From: Streptococcus oralis
GTDB taxonomy: Bacteria > Bacillota > Bacilli > Lactobacillales > Streptococcaceae
Assembly: GCF_022749195.1 (NCBI RefSeq)
Contig: NZ_CP094226.1
Location: forward strand, 832,001 to 896,000
DNA: 64,000 nt
Direction of reading: 5' to 3'
Made by a program: the position numbers and the translations under genes. Each line of letters begins with the position of its first letter. The first letter of the stretch is position 1. The notes beneath the pieces were generated by a model, which was not told where the DNA came from, did not search any database, and was given only the letters and a program-made list of their open reading frames with translations. Below, one piece after another: positions 26,090 to 33,611 of the stretch.

Positions 26090-26961
26090 ATGAAAAAAGG
26101 GTTAGTGTTGAATTTCAGTGTTTTATCGCAATTATCCTCTCAGCCTGTTTTCTGAGTTTTGTAGTCATTTTAGTAGTTACCTTTCATACTACTTTTTCTG
26201 GACCAAATCAAAACGACATTGAGGCGGTAGCAAGCAGAACATTGAAATTATATGGTTTTAAAGGTGATGTGAAGGTTACGAAGTTTTCTAGATATAGATG
26301 GCCTTCTGAAGATTATGAAATTGAATATGATTATACTGAAGAAGTTAATGGAAGAAAGATTACTGTAAGTGACAGTTTAATATATTTTCCTAAATCTCCA
26401 GGAAATTCTAGACGGACGAGTGAAGAACTAGCCTACGATGGAACTATTGGAACGATGTTGCATCAATTTTCACATATAGCAGATCAGCTACTCAACCAGA
26501 ATCCTGTCAGTGTTTCTAACAAAGAAAAGGTAGAGAGTTTTTTCAAGCAATATGAAAATCCCAATTTGGAATTCGTAAGTAGTTACTGGAGTGTCGATAC
26601 TGAATCTGACAATATCCAAGACTATTATGCCCTCATCGAAAAGAACCATAAGGAAGGGAAAGCTTTTCAAGGTTTATATGACCTCCCTATTGATGAATTT
26701 TTGGAAAAAGGAATTATTAAAGGAAGTGTTAGATATAAAGACACTGTTTTAGAAGAGGGTGAGAAAGATTATTTTGATGGTGAAGGTGGACTGACAGGAT
26801 TTATTTCAAATGGGATAGATAATGCCGAGTTGCCAGATGCCTTTTATGAGGTTTCTTACTACTATGGTGCTAAAGGATATCGTTCAGGTAGTGGTGTTTC
26901 TTTAAAGATTCAGAATCATAAACTGATAAGTTACGAAAAGAACAGAATTAAGAAATTTTAA
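26090..26961 (+). pseudogene. Membrane-anchored protein of unknown function, frameshifted near its start
   Basis: ATG 26090 has a good TAGGAG site, but its frame stops after 21 codons. One additional A in the six-A run at 26093-26098 would join it to the long frame, giving MKKRVSVEFQCFIAIILSAC and a complete N-terminal membrane anchor. The main part (from about 26125 to the stop at 26961) is open without a break and encodes about 270 residues, acidic and Tyr-rich, probably outside the cell. No start with a ribosome site exists inside the long frame; the first ATG-like entry is at TTG 26242. I recognise no family. It may be inactive, phase-variable or a sequencing error. Confidence 0.65.
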
Positions 26962-27033
26962 ATCTTAAAATTTAACTTTGAACCTATACCACCTATACGT
27001 TTTAGCAGATATTTTAAATGGAAAGAAGTTATT

Positions 27034-27537
27034 ATGAAATTGAAAGAGAAGAATTATAAGAAGTCATCAGGGTTAGATTTTGTTCGTTTTTGGTTACAAG
27101 GACATCGATTTATCAAATTTATGCTTGATATGTTCTTTTATATTATCTTGTTCCTAATTATAGAATTTACAACATCACAGAACAAAAGCATTCCAGCTGA
27201 TTTTCGGCACAGAGAGCTCTTGTTTCCCTTGCAATTGAATCTTTTTATCTTGGGTAATAGGTTCTATGCTCTCTTTTTGTCAGTGAAAACGGAAAAAGAA
27301 AGGACCCTTAAAAGATTTTGTGAACCCTTTATTTATATCAATATCCTTAGCTTCATTTTTCAACTGATTGGCGTGAGAAAAAGAGGAAGAGTTGTTCTGT
27401 CACCTTTGTTTTCACTGGAGTCATCCTATATCTGGTTTCCTATTGTCATCTACCTTCTAGTTTTGATGTTAACTTTGGCAATCTTCTTTCTCTCTAAAAC
27501 TTCAAAAAAAGGAGTAGATGAAAATGAAGATGAGTAG
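27034..27537 (+). CDS. Type A island membrane protein, copy 1
   Basis: A 167-aa protein with a basic N-terminus and about four hydrophobic helices (near residues 30-47, 65-85, 105-120 and 133-157). It is a paralogue of the next two genes. Shared features are a W-(L/M)-(Q/E)-x-H motif near residue 20, a mid-protein P-L-x-x-N motif, and the C-terminal signature S-x-x-x-x-Y-(I/V)-W-x-P-I-x-x-Y-L (here SLESSYIWFPIVIYL). I know no characterised family. The gene overlaps the start of copy 2, so expression is coupled. Confidence 0.75.
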   Translation: MKLKEKNYKKSSGLDFVRFWLQGHRFIKFMLDMFFYIILFLIIEFTTSQNKSIPADFRHRELLFPLQLNLFILGNRFYALFLSVKTEKERTLKRFCEPFIYINILSFIFQLIGVRKRGRVVLSPLFSLESSYIWFPIVIYLLVLMLTLAIFFLSKTSKKGVDENEDE

Positions 27538-28087
27538 GCAAATGAAGTACAAGACAAAAGAAAAGTCTTCTTGGACTAAGAGGATTTTTCTTTGGATGGA
27601 AAGTCACAGAAGGATTGGTCAACTTTTGGATACGAGTGTGTTATTTGGATCTATGTTTGTATCATTTCTTGCCGCCTCTTACATTAGTTATCCATTACCG
27701 AACATAAACTATCTTTCTCCCTTAAGCTTCAATCTTATCCTTCTGATCTTATCAACCTATTTCCTTGTCTTTCGTTTTAGTAGTGATAAACTTCAGAAAT
27801 GGCGTTACTTTTCATGGGGATTTATTGGGTTTAATGGTCTTCTTTTTCCCTTTCATCTCTTGGTAGGTCTGAATTGGCTAGGACGTCGTAAGTCAACGAA
27901 TTTCCCTCCCATAATTTCTATGGATCCAGCCTATGTCTGGGTCCCTATTGTAAGTTATCTCTTTTTCTTTTTCTTGGGGCTGGGCATCCTGCTTTTGATT
28001 ATACGAATAGAAAAGAGAAGAAGGAGGCGTAAATGGAACGAAAGATTAAGAGAAAAAAGAAGGTCAAACAACAGGACAGAAAAATGA
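27524..28087 (+). CDS. Type A island membrane protein, copy 2
   Basis: A protein of about 187 aa, paralogous to its neighbours, with four predicted helices, a motif FLWMESHRRIG near the N-terminus and SMDPAYVWVPIVSYL before the last helix. The C-terminal tail is extremely basic (RIEKRRRRRKWNERL). Start choice: GGAG at 27511-27514 is 9 nt before ATG 27524 but only 3 nt before ATG 27518, so 27524 is preferred. It overlaps copy 1 by 14 nt and copy 3 by 55 nt. The function is unknown. Confidence 0.75.
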   Translation: MKMSRQMKYKTKEKSSWTKRIFLWMESHRRIGQLLDTSVLFGSMFVSFLAASYISYPLPNINYLSPLSFNLILLILSTYFLVFRFSSDKLQKWRYFSWGFIGFNGLLFPFHLLVGLNWLGRRKSTNFPPIISMDPAYVWVPIVSYLFFFFLGLGILLLIIRIEKRRRRRKWNERLREKRRSNNRTEK

Positions 28088-28590
28088 GAAAAATCCATAA
28101 AAAGTATTCTTTGGTAGCTCACGTCCAATTGTGGCTGGAAAGACATTCAAAGATTGCTTCTTTTATGGATGGTGGTATAATATTATTATCTATTTTTGGT
28201 ATCATGTATGTGTTGTTCGGGACGTCACTTATCCCGAAACCATATCAAGAAATGTCCTATGTCTTGCCAATTATTATGAATTTTGTCTTTTTGGTGCACA
28301 CACTTTATCAAGGTATTTTTAGAGATGGTTTTAGCAATAAGGATTCAGTACAAGGATTTTTAGAAACTTTTCTATTCATAAACGGACCTATTTTTCTCCT
28401 CCACTTAATTGTTGGGGTGAAAGGGAGAAATGTTAAAAAAATTCCTTCCTTATTATCTGTTGATTATCGCTACATCTGGCTTCCAATTGCTACCTATCTA
28501 ATCTTTTTCATCATTCCAGCGATATTGATGGTGATTTTGAAATATAATGATAAAAAGAGGAAAAATTATGACAAAAGAAAATCTAACTAA
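28033..28590 (+). CDS. Type A island membrane protein, copy 3
   Basis: A 185-aa paralogue of the two preceding proteins. The N-terminal 25 residues are highly basic (MERKIKRKKKVKQQDRK), then VQLWLERHSKIA, four hydrophobic helices and SVDYRYIWLPIATYL. A perfect AAGGAGG lies 5 nt before ATG 28033, so this start is real even though it lies 55 nt inside copy 2. The following type B gene starts 23 nt before this stop. The tight overlaps imply one transcript and balanced expression of the whole set. Confidence 0.77.
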   Translation: MERKIKRKKKVKQQDRKMRKIHKKYSLVAHVQLWLERHSKIASFMDGGIILLSIFGIMYVLFGTSLIPKPYQEMSYVLPIIMNFVFLVHTLYQGIFRDGFSNKDSVQGFLETFLFINGPIFLLHLIVGVKGRNVKKIPSLLSVDYRYIWLPIATYLIFFIIPAILMVILKYNDKKRKNYDKRKSN

Positions 28591-29008
28591 GTTAATTTCG
28601 TTTAAGACACTTTATTTGGCTTTGCTGACCTTTGTGGTTCTTCATTTGGTGTTGCTGGTTTTTGGACTATCTTTTACGCCGATTTTGTGGAATAGTTGGT
28701 TTTTCATTCTTTGTTTGACCTTCCTAATCCATCCTTGGAGAATCTTTTATAGAACAAGAGATGCTAAATGGTATCACCTTATTTTTCAAATATTTAGTGG
28801 ATTGGTGACATTTTACCTTTGGTTTGCAGCATTCTTTGTTTTATCAGTTATCTCGGATCCAGCCGTCCCTATCAATATAGACTATCGCATACAAGATAAG
28901 GAAATCATCATTGCTAGAGGTTTTTTGGCCCGTAGTACTTATGAACATCACGAGTTGATTAATCCATTCATCATGAAATCTGATATTAAGTTCGAAAAAG
29001 GCATATAA
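28568..29008 (+). CDS. Type B island membrane protein, copy 1
   Basis: A 146-aa protein with three or four hydrophobic helices (about residues 13-110) and a soluble C-terminal domain of about 40 residues (VPINIDYRIQDKEIIIARG, then INPFIMKSDIKF). It is clearly paralogous to the gene at 29082, with the motifs YLALL-F, LWN-W and NPF-MKS in both. AGAGG precedes ATG 28568; this start is preferred over an upstream ATG. It overlaps the last type A gene. No known family is recognised. Confidence 0.75.
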   Translation: MTKENLTKLISFKTLYLALLTFVVLHLVLLVFGLSFTPILWNSWFFILCLTFLIHPWRIFYRTRDAKWYHLIFQIFSGLVTFYLWFAAFFVLSVISDPAVPINIDYRIQDKEIIIARGFLARSTYEHHELINPFIMKSDIKFEKGI

Positions 29009-29013
29009 CAACT

Positions 29014-29040
29014 TAGAAAGCGAGCTAATCCATAGCCTGT
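29014..29040 (+). repeat. Decayed copy of the NUDIX gene start region
   Basis: This 27-nt stretch matches 29512-29538, the ribosome site and first codons of the NUDIX gene, at 23 of 27 positions. In this copy the start ATG has become ATA. With the type B gene before each copy, the unit (type B gene plus NUDIX start) appears to have been duplicated in tandem. Confidence 0.75.
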
Positions 29041-29081
29041 TTGATATCTAGTCATAATCTTAAGATGAGGAAAAATTTATT

Positions 29082-29507
29082 TTGAAATATTTAAATGTGT
29101 TTAGAATAGTGTATCTAGCCCTGTTATCCTTTGTCATTATCCATCTTATTTTATTAGCATTTGGTTTAGCATTTATTCCAACTTTGTGGAATATCTGGTT
29201 GCTTTGTCTTGGTTTAACCTTGTTGTCGCATTTATGGGCTCGATTTTATAAATCAAGGATAGATCAAAAACGTCCTCTTATCCTAGAGCTTTTTAGTGTT
29301 TTTGCAGTTTTTTGTATCTGGGGTGTCTCACTTTTAGCTTTTTCTTTTATAGAAGATTCACGCATTCCAATTACAGTAGATTTTAGAATAGTAGATAGAG
29401 AAGCTATCATCGTTAGAGGATCTTTGCTCCATGGTTATCGTGAATACCACGATTTAGTTAATCCTTTTATGATGAAGTCCGAAGTAAAATATCGAGCTGA
29501 ATATTAA
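29082..29507 (+). CDS. Type B island membrane protein, copy 2
   Basis: A 141-aa paralogue of the gene at 28568: MKYLNVFRIVYLALLSFVII, two further hydrophobic segments, and a C-terminal IPITVDFRIVDREAIIVRG domain ending NPFMMKSEVKY. The likely start is TTG 29082 with GAGG 12 nt upstream; no ATG is available nearby, so initiation may be weak. About 480-500 bp separate the equivalent positions of the two copies, as expected for a tandem duplication. The function is unknown. Confidence 0.72.
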   Translation: MKYLNVFRIVYLALLSFVIIHLILLAFGLAFIPTLWNIWLLCLGLTLLSHLWARFYKSRIDQKRPLILELFSVFAVFCIWGVSLLAFSFIEDSRIPITVDFRIVDREAIIVRGSLLHGYREYHDLVNPFMMKSEVKYRAEY

Positions 29508-29529
29508 CAAGTAGAAAGCGAGTGAATCC

Positions 29530-29997
29530 ATGTCCTGTGCCCAAGCAACCATTTTAACCAATATCTGTCTAATCGAAGATCTAGAAAATAAGCGTGTAGT
29601 CATGCAATATCGCTCTCCTGAAAACAATCGCTGGTCTGGCTATGCCTTTCCAGGAGGTCATGTTGAGAACGGCGAGGCCTTTGCCGAGTCTGTCATTCGT
29701 GAAATATACGAAGAAACTGGCCTAACCATTCAGAATCCTCAACTAGTCGGCATTAAAAACTGGCCCTTAGACACAGGTGGGCGCTACATCGTTGTTTGTT
29801 ATAAGGCGACAGAGTTTACTGGAAGTCTCCAATCCTCAGAAGAAGGAGAAGTATCTTGGGTGAAAAAAGACCAGATTCCAAACTTGGATCTGGCCTATGA
29901 TATGTTGCCTTTGATGGAAATGATGGAAGCACCTGACAAGTCTGAGTTCTTCTATCGCCACCGTACAGAGGACGGCTGGGAAAAAGAAATTTTCTAG
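29530..29997 (+). CDS. NUDIX hydrolase (8-oxo-dGTP diphosphatase-like)
   Basis: A 155-aa NUDIX enzyme. The Nudix box is GHVENGEAFAESVIREIYEE (from about residue 38) followed by TGL, complete with the metal-binding glutamates. It is of the MutT/YtkD-like class that cleaves oxidised nucleotides, though substrate range cannot be read from sequence. The gene is at the right edge of the variable island, and its ribosome-site region is the sequence duplicated at 29014-29040. Its stop overlaps the convergent niaR stop by 4 nt. Confidence 0.9.
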   Translation: MSCAQATILTNICLIEDLENKRVVMQYRSPENNRWSGYAFPGGHVENGEAFAESVIREIYEETGLTIQNPQLVGIKNWPLDTGGRYIVVCYKATEFTGSLQSSEEGEVSWVKKDQIPNLDLAYDMLPLMEMMEAPDKSEFFYRHRTEDGWEKEIF

Positions 29998-30509
29998 TCT
30001 TTTACTAAATAACCTAACTGCTCCAAGACCTCCTCGATATAGTGGAGGTCTTGTTGTGTCTCGGCTTCAACAAGGTGGTAATGGATGCCGTCTGTCAATT
30101 CAGAAAGGGGTCTAAAGTCTGAATTCTCAACTTGTTCCAGAAAGTGCTGGACATCTCGGCGGCAAGTGAGTTTGAGTAGGGTTTCAATTTCGCCATAAAC
30201 GGGATGATCGATTAAGATATTTTGAACGCGTCCGCCATTGTCTACAATAGCTAGTAGTTCCTGTCCGATTTCTTCCAGTTCATGTTTCACTTTAAAGAGT
30301 TTGTGGACGTAGGGGCTGGCATCATTTTCCTTGTAGATATAACCACGATTGGTGGATAGGATAGGAGCTCCATCTGCTCGAAGAATAGCGATGTCCTGTA
30401 CAATGACTTGGCGCGTAACATGAAAGTGTTCAGCCAAGGTTTGGCCATTGAGGGCTTTTGGTGCATCTTTTAACAGTTTGAGAAGGGCCTGTTTGCGATT
30501 TTTTGTCAT
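29994..30509 (-). CDS. niaR: Niacin-responsive repressor NiaR
   Basis: A 171-aa transcription factor. An N-terminal HTH_11 domain (about residues 5-55, LNGQTLAEHFHVTRQVIVQD) is followed by a 3H domain (about 70-165) with the conserved histidines in ILIDHPVYGEIE, VQHFLEQ and GIHYHLVE. NiaR represses NAD salvage and niacin uptake genes when nicotinic acid is bound. It lies 11 nt downstream of niaX in the same operon, so it probably controls its own expression. Confidence 0.9.
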   Translation of the reverse strand: MTKNRKQALLKLLKDAPKALNGQTLAEHFHVTRQVIVQDIAILRADGAPILSTNRGYIYKENDASPYVHKLFKVKHELEEIGQELLAIVDNGGRVQNILIDHPVYGEIETLLKLTCRRDVQHFLEQVENSDFRPLSELTDGIHYHLVEAETQQDLHYIEEVLEQLGYLVKD

Positions 30510-30520
30510 AGTTTTTCCTT

Positions 30521-31048
30521 TTAGCGACGTTTTCGAAGCACTTTAAATACAGCTAGTGCTAAGGTATAGTCTACCATACTATGGACAATTGTGCCAAAAC
30601 CAACTAGAACAAAGAGAACATAAAACATATTTTCAACATTTGTCCCTGAAGTAGCATAGAAGATGATACAAGCTATTACTTCAGCGATAGCATGAACAAC
30701 ACCCAAAACAAAGTTAAAAATCCAAGATGTCTTTGGTTTATCCAAGGTTTCAGGGAATTTCTTTAAGTACAAAGCCCCCAAAGTACCAAAAACAATGTGA
30801 GAGAAGGCACGAAGTACAATAACAGGCGGATAACCTGCCATCAGGAAACCAAGACTAGAAGCAATAATCACAAAAGCAGCCATCAAAGGCGAAAGAAACA
30901 TGGCGATAAAGATGGGGATATGACTTCCCAAGGTGTAAGAAGCCGGTGGGATAACGATTTTAAAAGGCATAATGATTGGAATCAAAATCGCTATTGCAGT
31001 GAGTAGGGCAGTCATGGTCATAAACTGCGTTTTTTTCCGTATATCCAT
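30521..31048 (-). CDS. niaX: Niacin ECF transporter S component NiaX
   Basis: A 175-aa membrane protein with six predicted helices, an ECF-type substrate-binding subunit that works with the shared EcfAA'T module encoded elsewhere. The assignment to niacin rests on similarity to NiaX and on the adjacent niaR. The start at 31048 is preferred because GGAGG lies 5 nt upstream; the earlier ATG overlaps that site. The sequence PPASYTLGSHIPIFIAMFLS (about residues 34-53) is typical of the family. Confidence 0.88.
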   Translation of the reverse strand: MDIRKKTQFMTMTALLTAIAILIPIIMPFKIVIPPASYTLGSHIPIFIAMFLSPLMAAFVIIASSLGFLMAGYPPVIVLRAFSHIVFGTLGALYLKKFPETLDKPKTSWIFNFVLGVVHAIAEVIACIIFYATSGTNVENMFYVLFVLVGFGTIVHSMVDYTLALAVFKVLRKRR

Positions 31049-31065
31049 AAGAACCTCCATTTATC

Positions 31066-31109
31066 TGTATATACACAAGTATAGTACAATAAATAGTCAG
31101 CTAAGTCAA
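31066..31109 (-). promoter_or_regulatory. niaX-niaR promoter with palindrome at the start site
   Basis: On the minus strand, -35 TTGACT (31104-31109) is 17 bp from -10 TACTAT (31081-31086). The palindrome TGTATATACA (31066-31075) covers the predicted transcription start. It is a good place for a NiaR operator. I infer this from position, not from a known consensus. Confidence 0.6.
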
Positions 31110-31183
31110 GAAGCATTATTGATTTTTCAGGAAAATTTGGTTAAAATGTGGTAAAGAATAATAGGAACTGAGGAGAAATTGTG

Positions 31184-31543
31184 ATGATACTTTTTGTTTA
31201 CCTAATCGTGGTAATCGTGATGATGTCAAAACAGAAAAGTGAAGGGAAAGTCGTCTCAGGTTGGACTCGCTTCCTAGTTTATAGTTTATTGGTCCTTTCG
31301 CTACTCTCTCTATTAGCAAGCAGTCTGGCTGTTTCACTCTTTAGCCTTCCTTTATTAGGTTTTCTTTTGATGGCAGCAATACTCGAAATTGCTTATTTCG
31401 TCAGATTGGTGATTGCATTTGGTTTGGTTTTTCTATCACTAACCCTATATTTGGATAGTCAGAAAAGTCAGCAACCTACCCCTCTTTCGTATCATCTCCT
31501 GCGCTTTGGCTTTCATATTCTATTGATGTTTCTCATGTTTTAA
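31184..31543 (+). CDS. Small membrane protein of unknown function
   Basis: A 119-aa protein, mostly hydrophobic, with about four helices: residues 1-14, 28-50, 51-75 and 75-90, and a last one at the C-terminus. The start ATG 31184 has GAGGAG 8 nt upstream; the adjacent GTG at 31181 is less likely. It is a single gene between the niacin and pantothenate clusters, on the opposite strand to both, ended by a hairpin. I recognise no family. Confidence 0.72.
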   Translation: MILFVYLIVVIVMMSKQKSEGKVVSGWTRFLVYSLLVLSLLSLLASSLAVSLFSLPLLGFLLMAAILEIAYFVRLVIAFGLVFLSLTLYLDSQKSQQPTPLSYHLLRFGFHILLMFLMF

Positions 31544-31548
31544 ATGCT

Positions 31549-31582
31549 AAAACTCCACCTTCAGGACGAAAGTGGAGTTTTT
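31549..31582. terminator. Terminator between the small membrane gene and panT
   Basis: AAACTCCAC pairs with GTGGAGTTT, with further pairing around the loop, followed by a T-run; it lies between convergent genes. Confidence 0.85.
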
Positions 31583-31583
31583 T

Positions 31584-32147
31584 TTATTTCTTCAAGGTTT
31601 CGAGACGGGGGACAATTGCTACTGTTAGGACGGCAGAAATGACAAGCTCGGCAATTGAGTTTGTAGAAATAACGGTTGCTAAGAGTTTTTGAATATTGCC
31701 GTCGAAGACATTTCCAAAAAGGAAGAAGATTCCCCCAAGGACAAAGACGGTGTTGGTAAGGGAACCGAGAGCACCAGCAAAGATGAGACCTGTTCTATTT
31801 TTTAATAATTTATAAACCAAGTAAGGTGTCAGCCCAATCAAAACGCGAGGGACAATAGCGATAATAGCAGAATAGATGTTTCCGTTCGGTACGAATGGTG
31901 AGAAGAGGTAGCTGGTTGGAAGGATGGTAATCGTGTTTACCGTTAAGCTCAATAGTCCCATAAGAAAACCAAGTGTAACTCCAACTCGAGGGCCATAGAT
32001 GATACTAGCAATAATGACTGGAATATGAACGATAGTTGGTTTAATTGGGAATGGGAAAAGGTTAAATAGGAGAGAACTCAAAAAGTGGATAACGAGCATA
32101 ACTGCAAAAAAGATAGCAATCGGTGCAATGTTAGAGCGTTTGTTCAT
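31584..32147 (-). CDS. panT: ECF transporter S component, pantothenate type (PanT)
   Basis: A 187-aa membrane protein with about six helices and the ECF S-component pattern (VHIPVIIASIIYGPRVGVTL near residue 40, then GALGSLTNTVFVLGG near 130). Its gene overlaps coaC by 17 nt and follows coaB, so pantothenate as substrate is inferred from context: import of the vitamin and its conversion to coenzyme A. It needs the shared energising module encoded elsewhere. Confidence 0.87.
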   Translation of the reverse strand: MNKRSNIAPIAIFFAVMLVIHFLSSLLFNLFPFPIKPTIVHIPVIIASIIYGPRVGVTLGFLMGLLSLTVNTITILPTSYLFSPFVPNGNIYSAIIAIVPRVLIGLTPYLVYKLLKNRTGLIFAGALGSLTNTVFVLGGIFFLFGNVFDGNIQKLLATVISTNSIAELVISAVLTVAIVPRLETLKK

Positions 32148-32682
32148 CGAGGGTTTCCTTTATTCTTTCTAAAATAGTATTCAGGTCAGCTAGGGCGCCT
32201 TTGCCGTGATCGCCACAGGCTAGTAGAGATTTTTTTGGAGAGATGATCTGATAACCATAGGTCTCTAATATTTTTAGATTAGCCTGAGTTGCCGGATGGT
32301 CATACATTTTTGTATTCATGGCTGGTGCGACTAACTTTTTGACGTGGTTTGGCAAGGCAAGTGCTGTACTTGTCACCATGTTATCAGCAAATCCGTGGGT
32401 TAACTTTGCGATGGTATTAGCAGTAGCTGGGGCTACAATAAAAAGGTCGGTCCTTTTGCCTAGTTCGATATGATTGACTTGATCAGGATAAGGTTCCTTC
32501 ATGACATCAAGGTGGACAGGATTTTGAGAGAGGACCTGTAGTGTCAACGGTTGGATAAACTCTCTCGCTGCCTCAGTCATTAAGACAGTGACCTGATGGC
32601 CTTGTTTCTTCAAGGAACTGACTAGGTCAGCTGATTTATAGGAGGCAATGGAACCTGTCACTGCGATGAGAATATTTGCCAT
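32131..32682 (-). CDS. coaC: Phosphopantothenoylcysteine decarboxylase
   Basis: A 183-aa flavoprotein that decarboxylates 4'-phosphopantothenoylcysteine in CoA synthesis. Residues GSIASYKSADLVS bind FMN; the family PASANT motif appears as APATANTIAKLTHG near residue 81; and the substrate clamp region has PAMNTKMYDHPATQ with the usual PxMNxxM and the loop cysteine at ACGDHGKGAL. In many bacteria CoaB and CoaC are fused; here, as in other streptococci, they are separate genes, in the order coaB, coaC, panT. Confidence 0.94.
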   Translation of the reverse strand: MANILIAVTGSIASYKSADLVSSLKKQGHQVTVLMTEAAREFIQPLTLQVLSQNPVHLDVMKEPYPDQVNHIELGKRTDLFIVAPATANTIAKLTHGFADNMVTSTALALPNHVKKLVAPAMNTKMYDHPATQANLKILETYGYQIISPKKSLLACGDHGKGALADLNTILERIKETLDEQTL

Positions 32683-32693
32683 GGCTTTCCTTT

Positions 32694-33383
32694 CTATGAA
32701 TCGTATGCTTGAATTTTTTCAAGGAGGAGGTTTGCAATTTCCTCTTTGGTTTGAACGGTTTGGAGTTGTTCTTTCTCAACAAAGATTGCGCGATGCTGAT
32801 TTGCTGAAATTTGAGCGAGGTCATTTGCAATGATTAAGTCTGCTTGGTTCTTGATAAGACTCTTTCGTGCGATCTCAATGAGATAATCCTCAGAGACATC
32901 AACCAGCAGTTTAAAGCCAATCAGATGAATGGCAGGATTCCATTCTTTGACCAGAGAGATGATTTTGGGTGTTTTTTTCAGGAATAAGACCTGAACCTCA
33001 TCAGTTGAAGAAATCTTAGTCTGATGATTCTGCTTGCTTAAAAATTCTTCCAAATTAGGGCTAGCCTGAACTTCCTCAAGCCCTGTCATATAAACAGGAG
33101 TGTAATCAGATACGGCCATTGAGTGGATTAAGACCTGATATTCCTTAACAAGTTCTTGCATCACAACTAGAAGGTCGTTGGTATTGTCAATTTCTCGAAT
33201 GCTTAAGTTGGGATGAGCTTCTGGCTTCAAAGCTCGTTTTGTCGTTATCAAACAAACTTCATGCCCCGCAGCAAGCAAGGTTTCTGTGATGATTTTCCCC
33301 AAACGACCTGTAGAATGGTTAGTGATAGAGCGGACAATATCGATAGCTTCACTCGTTCCGCCCGATGTGACTAAAATTTTCAT
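32694..33383 (-). CDS. coaB: Phosphopantothenate-cysteine ligase
   Basis: A 229-aa enzyme that joins 4'-phosphopantothenate to cysteine. It begins MKILVTSGGTSEAIDIVRSI, followed by NHSTGRLG, the nucleotide-binding region of the family. SMAVSDYTP and LIGFKLLVD follow. This is the stand-alone CoaB form used by streptococci. The ATG at 33383 is 6 nt after a TACAAT box and has no ribosome site, so the mRNA is probably leaderless; a GTG start further up would lie inside the promoter. First gene of the coaB-coaC-panT operon. Confidence 0.92.
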   Translation of the reverse strand: MKILVTSGGTSEAIDIVRSITNHSTGRLGKIITETLLAAGHEVCLITTKRALKPEAHPNLSIREIDNTNDLLVVMQELVKEYQVLIHSMAVSDYTPVYMTGLEEVQASPNLEEFLSKQNHQTKISSTDEVQVLFLKKTPKIISLVKEWNPAIHLIGFKLLVDVSEDYLIEIARKSLIKNQADLIIANDLAQISANQHRAIFVEKEQLQTVQTKEEIANLLLEKIQAYDS

Positions 33384-33389
33384 AGGACT

Positions 33390-33418
33390 ATTGTACACAA
33401 AAATAAACAGTAAGTAAA
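33390..33418 (-). promoter_or_regulatory. coaB promoter giving a probably leaderless mRNA
   Basis: On the minus strand a -10 TACAAT (33390-33395), with a weak -35 TTTACT 17 bp upstream, ends 6 nt before the coaB ATG. Confidence 0.6.
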
Positions 33419-33569
33419 ATGAAAGCGATAAAATTTTGCTAAAACAAAGCTACACTATAGTTTACAACTATAAAGCCATATAAAATTTTTCAAAGGGCTC
33501 TAAAATTCTTGAAATTCAGGATATTTACGAACGTTTAGAGAGTTTATGGATGTTAAAAATCTTGTTTTG

Positions 33570-33578
33570 TGTTATAAT
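33570..33578 (+). promoter_or_regulatory. Extended -10 promoter of fhs
   Basis: TGtTATAAT, 33 nt before the start. No riboswitch-like fold is seen in the short leader. Confidence 0.65.
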
Positions 33579-33611
33579 GAATTATCACATTAGAGGTTAG
33601 AGGAGTTTTGA

